This document shows, one piece after another, positions 1 to 11,154 of a stretch of 64,000 nucleotides of DNA (the first letter of the stretch is position 1; each line of letters starts with the position of its first letter). The stretch spans positions 59,844,187 through 59,908,186 of the forward strand of contig NC_133773.1 of assembly GCF_003597395.2 (NCBI RefSeq). Direction: 5' to 3'. The notes under the pieces were generated by a model. That model did not search any database, was not told where the DNA came from, and saw only the letters and a list, made by a program, of their open reading frames with translations. The stretch is from Chelonoidis abingdonii (lineage: Eukaryota > Chordata > Testudines > Testudinidae). Both the position numbers and the translations under genes were made by a program.

Positions 1-230
1 ATAGAGGTCCTGGATTTCAGTCTCATCCCTAGCAGCCTAAATTTGGCTTCCAGGACATCTCTCCTACCCTTCCCTATGTCATTGGTACCTACATGTACCA
101 CGACCACCAGCTCCTCCCCAGCACTACACATAAGTCTGTCTAGATGCCTCGAGTGATCCTCAACCTTCGCACCAGCCAGGCAAGTCATCATACGGTTCTC
201 CCCGTCATCACAAACCCAGCTTGCATGCAT
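1..230 (-). mobile_element. CR1 LINE ORF1 fragment (esterase-like domain)
   Basis: Read on the minus strand, this piece is open for about 70 codons and contains the block VVVHVGTNDIGKGRRD followed by EAKFRLLG. The GTND signature, after a run of valines, is the block III motif of SGNH/GDSL hydrolases, and CR1-family LINEs are known to encode such an esterase-like domain in ORF1. Upstream residues CLAGAKVEDHSR fit the same domain. The fragment runs off the left edge of the window, so its 3' extent is unknown. It has no reverse transcriptase here and is presumably an old, dead insertion in the host intron. The assignment is by motif recognition. Confidence 0.7.
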
Positions 231-2739
231 CAAAATAGTTGGTTAGTTTTTTGTTTTCTCAAAAATACTAAAAACCGTAGCTTACCTTTGTAGACTACAT
301 TCTTTAAAAAAGTGAAAAACTAAAATTGACAAACTTATAAGGGAAGCTGCCTACAATATTTTATTTCCCTAAAGCATTTGAAAACTACATCCACATATTT
401 TTATTAGCCACTCTAACTGGAAAAAAAAAGCTTAAAACTCTATTCTAAAGAGAACAAAATATTCAGGTAGACAATTTTATTTATCAAAATGCATTGATTT
501 GGAACAGTCAGGCTATAAAACCTTGAAAATCCAGTGTTTATTCTGGCCGCTCAGATTTAAACTACACAGCCCAAATCTTGGGGTTTCTGAAAAAAGCAAA
601 CTTAAGCCTACAGCCTTCTAAAAGGACCCAAAAACTTTCTGTGGGTATGTTGTAGTGGAAAGCAACATGTAGGGAAATGACAACAAAATCAATCACTTTA
701 AAAAGCCATAGCATGGTTTTCAGATTGATATTTTAGTATGATCTCTTTTGGTTCACAAATATTATATACAAAGTCAACATTCTGAAACTAAATTATTGGA
801 AGTGTCCAAAATAAACCCCAAACAAAGCAAGAAAAATGACAAGTCAGTTGGCTCTCAGTTCAGAAACATGGCTTTGATTGGTTGTCAAGGCCATTGATAT
901 ATTTGGTTGATCTGAGCCCTGAATTTGGAGTCGTTTATTTTTTAAAGCTGTGTTTTATCATTTCTCTCTGCTCCGGGTGGTTAATGCAGATAAACTGTTG
1001 GGTCCCAGTTTTGTTGCTAGTCAGTTTCCTTTTGTGCTGCTTCTTCATTAGCACAATAGCATTGTTGATTTGTATTTATAATTCTGCAGGTGAAAGCTGA
1101 CTTAAAAAAAAAAAAAAAAAGCAAACCCTTTTCATTCAAATCAACAATTTGCAATTCCATTCATATTTTAATCTAGATATAGGGCTGAACACACACACTC
1201 AAGTGCTACTGTTCAGATGTGAGCAGTGACAAAAAATGACGACTTTACCAGCATTTTTACATATTCCAGTGCCACGTTCTATTCTTTATTTTAGCCTTAG
1301 GTAGCCAGCGTTCATGTTTCCAATTTTTGCCAAGCTGAGAATTCTCTAGTTTCTATCTGTAAATTTTTTGCTTGTTGTGTATTGAGTACAAAAGGTGGTG
1401 GTGGTTTTTTTTCCTTATTTCCGGATTTACTGATTCTCAGTCTGTAAATGTTTTATCGATGCACTGAAAATGGGGTAGATGTCTGATAAGATCTGGCATA
1501 TAGTTCAGGCATGATGGAGATCAAGCATGATCAAGTGCCTGGTGAACTGGTGAATTTTAACCTAAAAATTAACTAATGTGTGAAAAGTGGTTGTTCCCCT
1601 TTTCCCCCCCACTCATAACTTTTTCTTATTAAGTTTAAATTGTTTAGAAGCCTCAAAATATGTTAGGTGTTAAAAAAAAATGTTTATCTGAAACAACTGC
1701 CATAGGGTGAAAATAGGCTTAGTGAACTTTGACTTCACTGTAGCATACACACAAACTCAGGAGATTGTCAGTAACAGTTATTGCCTCAAGCAGAATTTGG
1801 GGAAAGTAGAATAAATACAATCATTGAGAAGACAGGATCAGTCAAAGAATGGGCAAATGTAGGTGTCATATTGTTCCTCATGAAATGAAATTGTTTTAAA
1901 ATTACATAGAATTTGAATGTTTAAGTCTGGAGGGCCTTGTATGACAGGAGTAACTCTGTTTTCCATTTGCTCTTCAGTGAGTGTAGTTTTTTTTTTTTTA
2001 ATGGATATTTCTGAATAGAAGATAGTGGAAGACAGTAACAAATCTTACCAATATCACTATCGGAGTATGTGCTGTTTTTGTGTGTTCAGAGTATAGAAAA
2101 ATAAATAAACTACTTATTTTCTAGCATTTTTTTCACTTCAATTCACATAATGATGTGAAACTGAGCAAACCCAACATGATACATCCTGGTTCACTGCCTA
2201 ACAGAAACATCTGAAAAGAACTTTCTTTTCATATTGGAGTGGAGAGAAATTGTTTCTAAAATTGTTTCTCTCTTTGTATACATCAACTGTTAGCTAGCTC
2301 TCTAGGTTTATTGTCTTCAGATATTGATGGTTAATGAATTCTCAGAGCAGGGATAATCATTCTTAAGTGTATGGAAAGCATCTAGTACATAGTAGGCACT
2401 AGTGGTTTTAGGGAAGAAAAAAAAAAAAAAGTAATTGCAGCCTGGTACCATATCTAAACACCTCTGAACTTCAGATGTGTTGTGAACTTCAGACAGATGT
2501 TTAGATTCAGATATTTAATGTGCTCGCAGAAACTATATGTGATGGGTTCTTTATCCAACTAGCTGTAAGGAGGCATTGTGGCTTTATAGGGGACTTCCTC
2601 TGCAGTTGGTGGGAGAGAGGGAGAATGGAGAAAATTTTACCTGGACAGAGCAGGAAGTGGCTGAACCAAGTGTGATGGGTGGAGGGGAGGGCACTGACCT
2701 TCTAGGTAACTGAAGATGATGGGGGACGTACTGCGGACA

Positions 2740-3070
2740 GCTCTGGAGAAGCCCTCTCTTGGTGCAGTCAGGCTAGCAATTCCCACCCTTGGAATCAGAG
2801 TAGGCTGGCTTTCTTCATGGCGTGCTATGGGCATTACACTAGTCGCCTTTATATTTGGGGGGCTGTGGGGAAGACTGCTGCCAGACTGGCTGAGGCAGAA
2901 TGGGGATTTTTGCCTTTCCACAGCACATCAAGGACCCTTGGGGGAGTCAGGAAGCTTAGGTTAAAACATTGTAACGTAATTTAAAAAAGGTGCAGATTTC
3001 TAGTGCAGGCACCTGTTATAGATAGGATACAGTTATCAGATAACATGGGTTGGAGGGAGATTTAGAGGAA
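2740..3070 (+). repeat. Possible degenerate CR1-like 3' region
   Basis: The stretch containing GACTGGCTGAGGCAGAATGG and GGGATTTTTGCCTTTCC resembles the 3' part of reptile CR1 copies, which often carry a similar 'gggtttttcgccttcct' run. It has no clear ends and no coding potential. The gypsy element is inserted just downstream. The assignment rests on recall of the family and could be wrong. Confidence 0.3.
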
Positions 3071-3184
3071 ACAATCCCTGAAGGAAAGGAGGTTCTGGGC
3101 TCCTAACAGCTACTATAGCAGGGAGCCAACCCCCTTCCTTTTATAGTCCTCTTAGCCCTCAAACAAAGAGAGGGTGATGGGGTC

Positions 3185-3737
3185 TGTGGCAAATTGCCAG
3201 TACTATTATGATGGGTCTTGTGCTTTCTTTTCTTTGGGGGGCGGTCAGGATGCCATTTCTTGCCCCTAAATTGGAATATTAATTGCCCCACTAGTGTCCT
3301 AGAGGAGGGGAGTGGAAAGGGAGGGACCTGGGCCCGCCCTCTACTCCATGTCCCAGCCCAAGGGCCCTGAGGATAGTGGTGAACCACTTGAACTGACGGT
3401 TCCTTCCCCTGGACTACTTCCCTCTCCTGCCCTTCAGCTTGTGGGGGGGCTTCCTGCCCTCCCTCTGCACAAGCCAGGTGTCCCTTACCTAGGGTCTAGA
3501 ATTTCTTAGCCCACCACAGCACTTCTCCAAACTGTCCTCTGCTTCAACACCAATCCTTTCTGCTCCTACTCCCACCCTATCTGATTTGAAGCAAGGGTTT
3601 TTATCATGTGACTGACTGCAGGTGCTCTAATTGGCGTCAGGTGCTCTAGTTAATCTATAGCAAACTTTCTTCCCCTTACAGGAGAATAAACCCTCTAACC
3701 CTCTCTCGGCTGTCCCTCCTGGCCATGCTGTATCACA
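3185..3737 (-). repeat. 3' LTR of the gypsy element
   Basis: Direct repeat of 8354-8907 with scattered substitutions and small indels, for example in the G-rich stretch near 3235. In element orientation it begins TGTGATACAGCATGG and ends TTTGCCACA, giving the TG...CA ends of LTRs. As the copy downstream of RNase H it is the 3' LTR. The two LTRs are similar but not identical, so the insertion is not recent. Confidence 0.92.
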
Positions 3738-3760
3738 TATGCCTCCCCACCCCCTCCCAC
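3738..3760 (-). other. Polypurine tract of the gypsy element
   Basis: On the minus strand a purine-rich run, GGGAGGGGGTGGGGAGG followed by CATA, directly precedes the 3' LTR. This is the position where plus-strand DNA synthesis is primed in LTR retrotransposons. Confidence 0.7.
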
Positions 3761-3925
3761 TCACACCATGGGGTTGGGCTACTTGGGATAAGAGCAGTGT
3801 TGTTGTGATAGGCCATAGACGTTGCCATGTTGTTCCAGCCCTATGCTGTACCCGGAAATGAAGGGCTGCCGGAGAAAAACCACCTAGTCACTCTTGCATC
3901 TTCTCCTTGTTCTGTGCATCCATAA

Positions 3926-4026
3926 ATGTCTATAGGGATGGTCTAGACAGTATTTGGTCCTGCCAATAGGGCAGGGGACTGGACTCGGATGACCTCTCGA
4001 GGTCCTTCCAGTCTAGAATCTATGAA
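3926..4026 (+). mobile_element. CR1 LINE 3' end nested in the gypsy element
   Basis: The run GGACTGGACTCGGATGACC, TCTCGAGGTCCTTCCAGTCT and AGAATCTATGAAT is the conserved CR1 3' UTR end with its short terminal repeat unit. It lies on the + strand, opposite to the gypsy element, between RNase H and the polypurine tract. It is therefore probably a 5'-truncated CR1 that landed in the element after its insertion. Confidence 0.75.
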
Positions 4027-4049
4027 TCCACTGGAGTGGGGCATGGCTG

Positions 4050-4411
4050 TCATAAGGGTAAACCTCTGCCCCAGCAGATAGTAGCGGAGAGTCTCCATAG
4101 CCATTTACCAGCAGACATTCCTTTTAATGACGGCGTACCTTGTTTCCTGGGAGGAGTTTCCGCGTAGGTACAAGATTGGGTGTTCCTCCTCCCCTACTAT
4201 CTGTGAAAGGATGGCTCCTAGCCCTGCCTCCAAGGCATCTGTTTGTAGGACGAATTCCTTGTCAAAGTCTGGGGCTATAAGTACTGGATGGCAGCATAGG
4301 GCTGTCCTTAAATCTGCAAATGCTTCTTCTGTCTTATTAGTTCACTTTACTATCTCGGGGCTCCGAGCTTTTATCAGATCCATCAATGGCCCTGCTCTTG
4401 TGGCGAAATGA
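4050..4411 (-). pseudogene. Gypsy RNase H domain, decayed
   Basis: Minus-strand translation gives FVLQTDALEAGLGAILSQ, then GEEHPILYLRGNSSQETRYA. These match the first catalytic Asp block and the later Glu region of Ty3/gypsy RNase H (TDAS.xGxGAVLSQ and xHPxxYxSRxLxxxExxY). RNase H removes template RNA during reverse transcription. The domain follows RT directly, as in other gypsy elements. A frame change is needed relative to the RT thumb segment, and the C-terminal part fades before the nested CR1. Confidence 0.75.
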
Positions 4412-5232
4412 GGGATGAATCTCCGATAGTATCCTACTATCCCTAGAAATGCTCTGACTTGCTTTCTGCAGACTGGTCGAGGCCAACCTTGTATTGCCTC
4501 CACTTTGTTCCATTCGGGTTTCACCAAACCTCTCCCTACTACATATCTGAGATATCTGGCCTCAGCTAGTCCTATCACGCCCTTGAGAGGGTTAGCATTG
4601 AGGCCGGCCTTCTGCAGGGCATCTCGCACTGCTTCTACTTTTCCTAGGTGCGTTTCCCAGTCAGGGCTATGGATGACTGTCGTCTAGATAGGCGGCGGCA
4701 TACTTTGCATGGGGTCAAGTAACTTATCCATAAGTCATTGGAATGTTGCAGGGGCCCCATGGAGTCCGAAAGGGAGGACAGTATATTGAAACAGGCCATC
4801 GGGTGTAGAGAAAGCAGTCTTTTTTCCTTGGCATTCTTGGCCAGGGGAATTTGCCAGTATCCTTTTGGTTAGATCCAGAGTGGTTAGGTATCGGGCCTTG
4901 CCTAACTGATCAACTAGCTTGTCAATGCGTGGTATCAGATAGGCATCTAACTAGGATATTTCATTCAATTTCTGGAAGTCATTGCAAAATCTCAGGGTGC
5001 CATCAGGCTTGGGGACTAGGACAATAGGGCTGGACCACTGACTGGGGTTATTGAAGAATCCCACAAGTTCCAGCATCATCTTCACTTCCATCCTAATTTC
5101 TTCCCTTTTAGCTTCCGGTGTTTGGTATGGTCTTATCGTCACCCTTACTCCGGGGCTGGTGACAATATGATGTTGGATCAGTGTTTTATGGCCTGGTTGT
5201 GTACAGAACACATCCTGGTTCTGGTGGATCAT
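4342..5232 (-). pseudogene. Gypsy reverse transcriptase, frameshifted
   Basis: In minus orientation the region opens with the RT N-terminus (TIRPYQTPEAKREEI), then WSSPIVLVPKPDGTLRFCND, the fingers and palm block typical of Ty3/gypsy RT. The catalytic YLDD box is encoded at 4690-4679. After a frame change the thumb and connection follow (GLAEARYLRYVVGRG, VRAFLGIVGYYRRFIPHFA). RT would copy the element RNA into DNA in a virus-like particle. The codons just after YLDD are out of frame with the next conserved block by two missing bases, and stops occur upstream, so no full enzyme can be made. It lies downstream of integrase, which is the unusual feature of this element. Confidence 0.9.
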
Positions 5233-5319
5233 CTCAATGACCTCTGTTCATTGTTCTGGGGTTAATTTAGGAGATATCTTTACTTGCCCCTGTGGGTCGT
5301 CTGTCTGGGGTGGAGCTCC

Positions 5320-6509
5320 TCAAATGACCAGACACATCTCTCGGTCACGCCAGGGCTTCAGTAAGTTGATGTGGTAGATTTGCTCTGGCTTTCGGCGGTC
5401 TGGTTGTCTGACCTTATAGTCCACCTCCCCAGTGGCTTCCACTATCTCATGCAGTCCATGCCAGCTGGCTAGCAGTTTGCTTTCTGCTGTCAGCACTAGC
5501 ACCATCACCCGTTCCTCCACTGAAATCTCCATACTTTCGCCCGACAGTTGTAATATGTCCGCTGGGCCTCTTGTGTTTTTTCCAAATGTTCTCGTCCTAT
5601 AGGGGTTACTTGAGTTATTTGCTCTCTCATCTGTGTCACGTGCTCAATAACATTCTTTCCTGGGTTGGGTTGTTCTTCCCAATCTTCCTTGGCGATATCT
5701 AATATCCCGCATGGGTGGTGTCCAAAGGGTGTAGTTCAAAGGGAGAGAAACCAGTGGATGCCTGGGGGACTTCCCGTATAGCAAACATTAGATACGGTAA
5801 GAAGAGTATCCCAGTATTTTTTATCCTGTGCTACCACCTTCCAGATCATACTTTTAAGGGTACGATTAAACCGCTCGACCAGTCCATCTGTTTGTGGATA
5901 GTAGACTGAGGTCCGTATGGCCTGGATGCGGAGTAGGGCACACATCCTTCATTAATTCTGGCATGAAAGGGGTTCCTTGGTCTGTCAGGATCTCCTGAGG
6001 GATGCCCACTCTGGCAAAAACCTGTAGTAGTTCTTTTGCTGTTGCCTTAGATATGGGGTTTTTTAAAGGAATGGCTTCTGGATATTGTGTGGCGTAGACA
6101 AGGATGACTAATATGTTTCGGTGGCCCCATGTCGATCTTTCCAGTGGGCCCACTATGTCCATGGCTATCCTCTCGAAAGGGACTTCAATAATAGGCAAAG
6201 GTACTAATGGGGCCCGCAAGTAAGGTCGGGGGCTATGCAACTGGCATTCAGGGCAGGAGGCACAATAGCGCTGGACTTCTGTGCATATCCCTGGCCAATA
6301 AAAGCTTCTTAGGACTCTCTATCCAGTGTCATGTCTACTCCTAGATGTCCCCCAAATAGATGAATGTGAGCTAACTCTAGTACTGCCCTTGTGTGTTGCC
6401 GTGGGACTAAGAGTTGCTCTACTTCTTCCCCTCGTATTTGCTCGATCCTGTACAAGAGATCACGTCTGAGCACATAATATGGCCTTGGGCCTTTGATCTT
6501 TCCTTCCAT
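5320..6509 (-). pseudogene. Gypsy integrase, broken
   Basis: The minus strand encodes an H2C2 zinc segment (HIHLFGGHLG ... RYCASCPEC), then the DDE core: FERIAMDIVGPLERS with the first Asp, EILTDQGTPF with the second, and YYPQTDGLVERFNRTLK with the catalytic Glu. A C-terminal segment ending YHINLLKPW follows at 5532-5320. Integrase would join the element cDNA to host DNA. The zinc, core and C-terminal pieces lie in different frames with stops between, for example near 6320 and 5736. Its location between protease and RT defines the Gmr1-like order. Confidence 0.9.
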
Positions 6510-6773
6510 AGGTATGCCATTTTACTTCCACTGCCTCCTCCCTCACATCTGCATATTGCAGATCATTGGCCTAATCCTGCCCGAAATTCTCACGTGCGGT
6601 ACCGATCTGACCTAATTCTAGGGGGCCTATTTCTACTCTTCCCTCTGGGTTGCTCCTACTTGGGCTAGGAATAGTCTCCGAGTCCTCCCTGGCCTGAATT
6701 ATCTCCTGGCCTCCTGAATGGGTTCGCCTACCCACAAGGGAAGTTTTTTGATTCTCTGCTAGGGTCCTGGTCC

Positions 6774-7193
6774 CTAATCTTTTATCTGCCCTCCTTTCCC
6801 GCCTAGACTTTTGGGGTTTCCCAGGAGATGAAAATAACTCTCAAGCAAATTTGCAAACATTAGAGTGAGGCTATCTGTAGGTACCTCCATCTCAGCCTGG
6901 GGGTTGCTATCCTCCCCTGGCTCTATTGAGGTAAGTAAGCCCTCAAACCCAAGGAAGTCCCTACTGATGACAGGGTAGGGGAGTTTGGGGACCACGCCTG
7001 CAGTCACCCTGGTAGTATTCCCCTGGATCTCAATCCATATCAGGATTGTAGGGTAGAAATTCATGGTGCCATGAATGCACGTTAACCCTGTGTTTTTGGC
7101 CTGGGTTAATAGGTCTCGCCCCACCAACTTCCCCGAGACCAGCGTGACAGCACTCCCTGAATCTATTAATGCTATGGTCTTAATACCATTCAT
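6774..7193 (-). pseudogene. Gypsy aspartic protease region
   Basis: A 139-codon minus-strand frame contains TIALIDSGSAVTLVSG, in which the DSG triad is the active-site loop of retropepsin-type proteases (usually DTG or DSG). Downstream LPYPVISRDFLG matches the second conserved block (usually ILGxDFL). The protease would release gag and pol products. It follows the gag zinc knuckle closely and precedes integrase. This is the best-preserved reading frame of the element. Confidence 0.85.
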
Positions 7194-7208
7194 TTTTACT
7201 GATCTTGT

Positions 7209-8281
7209 TTACCCATGTGAGGTCATTGTGACCCCTCCCAGGCCGATTAGGCCACATTGGTCCCCGTAATTCCCCAGATTACACTGCATAGGTTCTTCCC
7301 TGTTGGGGCATTGGGCTGCTATATGCCCCAATTCCCCACACTCATAACACCGCCCCCTTATTCTGGTTGTCACCCTCTGCCTGGGGCTATTTGGCCGGCC
7401 CCTCACCTCTCTTCCCAAACCTTCAGGTCCATTCTTGGCCTTGGGCCATTCCTCGGTGTCTTTCCTCCCTGTTACAATTCTCCTGTAGTTCTCGACAGTC
7501 TGGGGCCTTGGGTTTGGGGTTGGCTTCCTGGATTGCCATGTCTCCCCGCCTGGGGTCTGGAACAGTTCACGGGCTGCCAGCTGTCTTTCCATGAGGGAGA
7601 CAGACTCAGCATAGGTGGAGGGGTCATTCTGGCCAACCTAAGTCTGGAGACCTGGTGGTAGCTCCCTCATATACTGGTCCAGTACCAGGACCTCCATCAT
7701 CTTCTCAGAGCTGAGGGCCTCAGGGCGCAGCCATTTCTGGGTCAGGTGGATCAGGTCAAACAATTGTGATCGGGGTGTCTAGTCCTCTGTATACTGCCAC
7801 TCATGGAACCTCTGCGCTTGAAATGCTGTCATTACTCCGATCTGACCAGGATCTCTGCCTTCAGCTGGGGGTAATCTGCTGCAGTCTCTGCGGCCATATC
7901 ATAGTAGACCTTCTGGGCCTCCCCACACAGAAATGGGACGAGGATACCAGACCACTAATCTTGGGGCCAGGCCTCCCGCAGGGCTGCTCTTTCAAAAGCC
8001 AGGACGTATGCCTCCACATCATCCTCCTGGGTCATTTTCTGCAGGCAATGGCTGGCCCGTACGGTCTGGGTCCCTTCACAGTTGCGGATCAGTTCCATAA
8101 GGGCCTTCATCTGATTCACCAGGTCTTTCAGCCGGGCCCGGTCCTGGGCAGCTTGACTCATCAACAGATGATTAGTCTCCTGCTGCATCTGAGTCGCCTC
8201 CTGTTGGGCGGTTGCTTGGATCCAGATAGCCTCTTGCTGGGCCATGGTGGCTTGTATTAGGGCCTTGACCGCGTCATCCAT
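7209..8281 (-). pseudogene. Gypsy gag with CCHC zinc knuckle
   Basis: The likely start codon is at 8281-8279, 52 nt inside the primer site. The N-terminal part ([18 protein letters not shown]) is Gln/Ala-rich and probably coiled coil, as in SCAN-like and Gmr1-type gag proteins. The C-terminal part at 7592-7209 carries CYECGELGHIAAQCP, a canonical CX2CX4HX4C zinc knuckle for RNA binding. The two parts lie in different frames and the middle (about 7600-7950) is interrupted. Gag would form the particle that packages element RNA. Confidence 0.85.
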
Positions 8282-8332
8282 CTTAAGGACGGGAGGGTTT
8301 TGGCTAACCCTGGTTTAAGTCCCCAGTGCGCA

Positions 8333-8351
8333 AATCCCACTTCTCACACCA
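8333..8351 (-). other. Primer binding site, tRNA-Leu-like
   Basis: Two bases inside the 5' LTR, the + strand reads AATCCCACTTCTCACACCA. This equals the 3' end of vertebrate tRNA-Leu (ending CTTCTGACACCA) except for one C/G difference, so the minus strand is complementary to it. This is where tRNA would prime minus-strand DNA. The tRNA match is recalled, not computed. Confidence 0.75.
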
Positions 8352-8353
8352 CG

Positions 8354-8907
8354 TGTGGCAAATTGCCAGTACTATTATGATGGGTCTTGTGCTTTCTTTT
8401 CTTTGGAGAGGGGTTCAGGATGCCATTTCTTGCCCCTAAATTGGAATATTAATTGCCCCACTAGTGTCCTAGAGGAGGGGAGTGGAGAGGGAGGGACCTG
8501 GGCCCACCCTCTACTCATGTCCCAGCCCAGGGGCCCTGAGGATAGTGGTGAACCACTTGAACTGACTGTTCCTTCCCCTGCACTACTTCCCTCTCCTGCC
8601 CTTCAGCTTGTGGGGGGCTTCCTGCCCTCCCTCTGCACAAGCCAGGTGCCCTGTTACCTAGGGTCTAGAACTTCTTAGCCCACCACAGCACTTCTCCAAA
8701 CTGTCTTCTGCTTCAACACCAATCCTTTCTGCTCCTACTCCCACCCTGTCTGATTGAAGCAAGGGTTTTTATCATGTGACTGACTGCAGGTGCTCTAATT
8801 GGCGTCAGGTGCTCTAGTTAATCTATAGCAAACTTTCTTCCCCTTACAGGGAATAAGACTCTCTCTTCTAACCCTTTCCTGCTGCCCTCTGGCCATGCTG
8901 TATCACA
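8354..8907 (-). repeat. 5' LTR of the gypsy element
   Basis: Direct repeat of 3185-3737. In element orientation it runs from TGTGATACAGCATGG to TTTGCCACA, followed by the primer binding site, which makes it the 5' LTR. It would contain the element promoter, but no clear TATA box was identified. Confidence 0.92.
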
Positions 8908-10931
8908 GTCCCAGCAAAGAGCTAGCTGTGACCAGCTTGGGAATGGGATGGTCTGACGGCATCCCGCCCAGGTAAGTGAAGAGGATTAAAGAAAGAGTGA
9001 TGATGGGCACTATTGCTATTTATAAATTTTTGTCATCTTAAAAACAAGTTATTTTAAAGACCGTATTTGATCATATATTCATGCCTAACACTCACTTTGT
9101 GAAAGACACACATCAGTGGATCCACATCTCAAGAAGAATTCATTACTGGGACAATAATTCCTTTGTAAGGCTATGACTGGATATCCAGCTATGCCTTGGT
9201 CGTACATAACAGCATACCACATACATGTATTAGGTATACCACAAATACTTTGGTTATATTATTGAGTTATCTAAGTCAAATGACAAGCACTGTATTTGTA
9301 TTTATGAGCAAAATGAGGAAGGTGATGCATTTAGAAAATACCTGCTGAATACTCTTAGATTAGCTACCCAAGATAGAAATGCATGGAGGGATTTTAGAGC
9401 AGAAAGCTGCAACTTTTATCATCTTTAATGACAGGGACTAACGCTGAACCCCAAAATATCAGGTATGTACTTGGGTACTTGGTCCACTTTTCCCTATGGC
9501 CTAATAGCTCAACTAGCCATTTCCTTAGTTTCTCACTCTGAGAGCTGGTCCCTTTGAACATCTCCTCTACATTAACTGCAAGTTGTGACAAAATTGTATT
9601 TTTACGTGTTTTTAAAAAAAACAACCCTGAATTTTGTTCCAGGGTGCACAGCAAGCAAATGAAAGTCCCTGGCAGCAAATACCCAAACTACCGTTAATAT
9701 TATGGTAATAAAAATGTAACACAGTTTAATTTAAAAATGACATTTGAAAAACCCAATCCAATTCTTAAAACAGAAGCAGAGAGATTGTTTGAGCAATGAG
9801 GTTTAGCATGCTCCTTTTTCCTAACTTGGCTCTTTTTTTTTGTAATTTGCAATACTTGTTCAAAAGGAGGACTAGGGTTTCTAGGCATCATGGAAGAAAT
9901 GTGTTTTAAAGAGGTGCTGGTAGAAGCATAGCAAACCACATTAGGAAAGAAGTTCCAGGCATAGAGCTGACACTTTTGTTCCTGCATCAGAGTATGAAAA
10001 GATGTTACTTCTCCCCTATCTCTGTAAGTACATGCTGATTCATTTGTCTGCATGTGCAATCTTAAACATTCCTGAATCTTAAAATGATTTTATATGAGCT
10101 TTCTGCTTTCTCAGTAAAGCAGTTAGGAGAGTCCTAAAAGGCAGTAATTAGGATTGCTTAGTAGCTATGTTGCATGTCAAGGTGACAGAATGAGAAACTA
10201 ATCAGAACAGAATTGCTGAAATCCGGTTTATCAGGTACAATGCTTATTTTCTATATTCCCAATTTAATTCTTTCCTGTTTTTAAAATGTGCTAATCTAAT
10301 GAAGTGTCTGCAGTATCTCCATCCATTATATGATATACAAATAGCTCAGTTTCAGTTATTTGGCTGCCACAGCGCATGTGACTGGCAGACCTGTACGCGC
10401 ATGTGGTGCGCAAGTATACCTAGGGTATGTTAATGAGCGTGGATGTTTACTCTTTGAGTAGTATAGCATTCATAATTCATGACAGCATTCCAGTGCTGAT
10501 TTTCTTTTGTTTATCACACTGCCATTAGGTAAGAAGGTGAAGAGAGCATCCCCAGGCTCCATTTTCCTCTTTCCATTCCTTACAATTCACGCTTAAGAGA
10601 GCATCTTTAAATTTTTAATTACTTTGGAGGGGACTGCATACCACGTGAGTGGATATTTGGTAATTTCCATTTATTTGCATTGCAAAACTTTTAAGTGACT
10701 GTTATAAAAATAGAACTTCTTCCTGGGTTAAAAATGCAGCCGTTGTGATGGTAGAATTTAAAGACAAAGTACTGATAAAGGAAATATTAAAACGCTGAGA
10801 TCCATAAAGGGCCCAGTTGTGCCACTCAGAGTAATATTACTCCATAAATAGTTCCATTGATTAGTCCACAAGAAATCTCAGTGAAAAGCACTACTGCCCA
10901 TGGTTAAAAATGGCAGAATCAATTACATGTA

Positions 10932-11040
10932 GGGCTGCCAGTTTTGATTGGACGTATTCCGGGCAGTTTTATCACGAGTTCTTTAATTAAAGATAAATCT
11001 TTAATCCCTGGAGACTTCAGGACAACCCTGGCAACTTTGA
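10932..11040. repeat. Short interspersed repeat, MITE-like remnant
   Basis: The segment starts TAGGGCTGCCAGTTTTG and ends ACAACCCTGGCAACTTTG, giving near-complementary ends (AGGGCTGCCA against TGGCAACCCT-like). The interior TTTAATTAAAGATAAATCTTT is itself palindromic. This looks like a small non-autonomous DNA element; no clean target duplication was found. Confidence 0.4.
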
Positions 11041-11154
11041 GGGACAACATAGAGGAAAAAAATACATCCTGCAGCCTTTGCAGACCCAGCTCTCCCAATC
11101 AGGGGAATTTGAGGGGCAGTCTTGGGTGCTCAAGGACAACAGCTGTGACTTGTC

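Larger units (their letters stand above)
3185..8907 (-). mobile_element. Gmr1-type Ty3/gypsy LTR retrotransposon, degenerate
   Basis: Two direct repeats of about 553 bp (3185-3737 and 8354-8907), both beginning TGTGGCAAATTGCC and ending GCTGTATCACA on the + strand, bracket a 5.7-kb element coded on the minus strand. Inside, in coding order, are gag with a zinc knuckle, an aspartic protease, integrase, then reverse transcriptase and RNase H. Integrase before RT is the reverse of the usual Ty3/gypsy order and is the hallmark of the Gmr1 group. A tRNA-Leu-like primer site and a purine tract sit at the expected places. Every domain carries frameshifts or stops, so this copy is dead. Flanks share only GTC next to each LTR, so the target duplication is short or eroded. 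A CR1 3' end is nested at about 3926-4026. Confidence 0.92.

Noticed and set aside
882..1100. 72-codon frame with a hydrophobic translation
   Set aside because: Met is in intronic AT-rich sequence, no homology is recognised, and it ends before a poly-A run; probably chance.
7257..8260. Plus-strand frames of 134 and 164 codons
   Set aside because: They are antisense to the gypsy gag and carry no recognisable domain.
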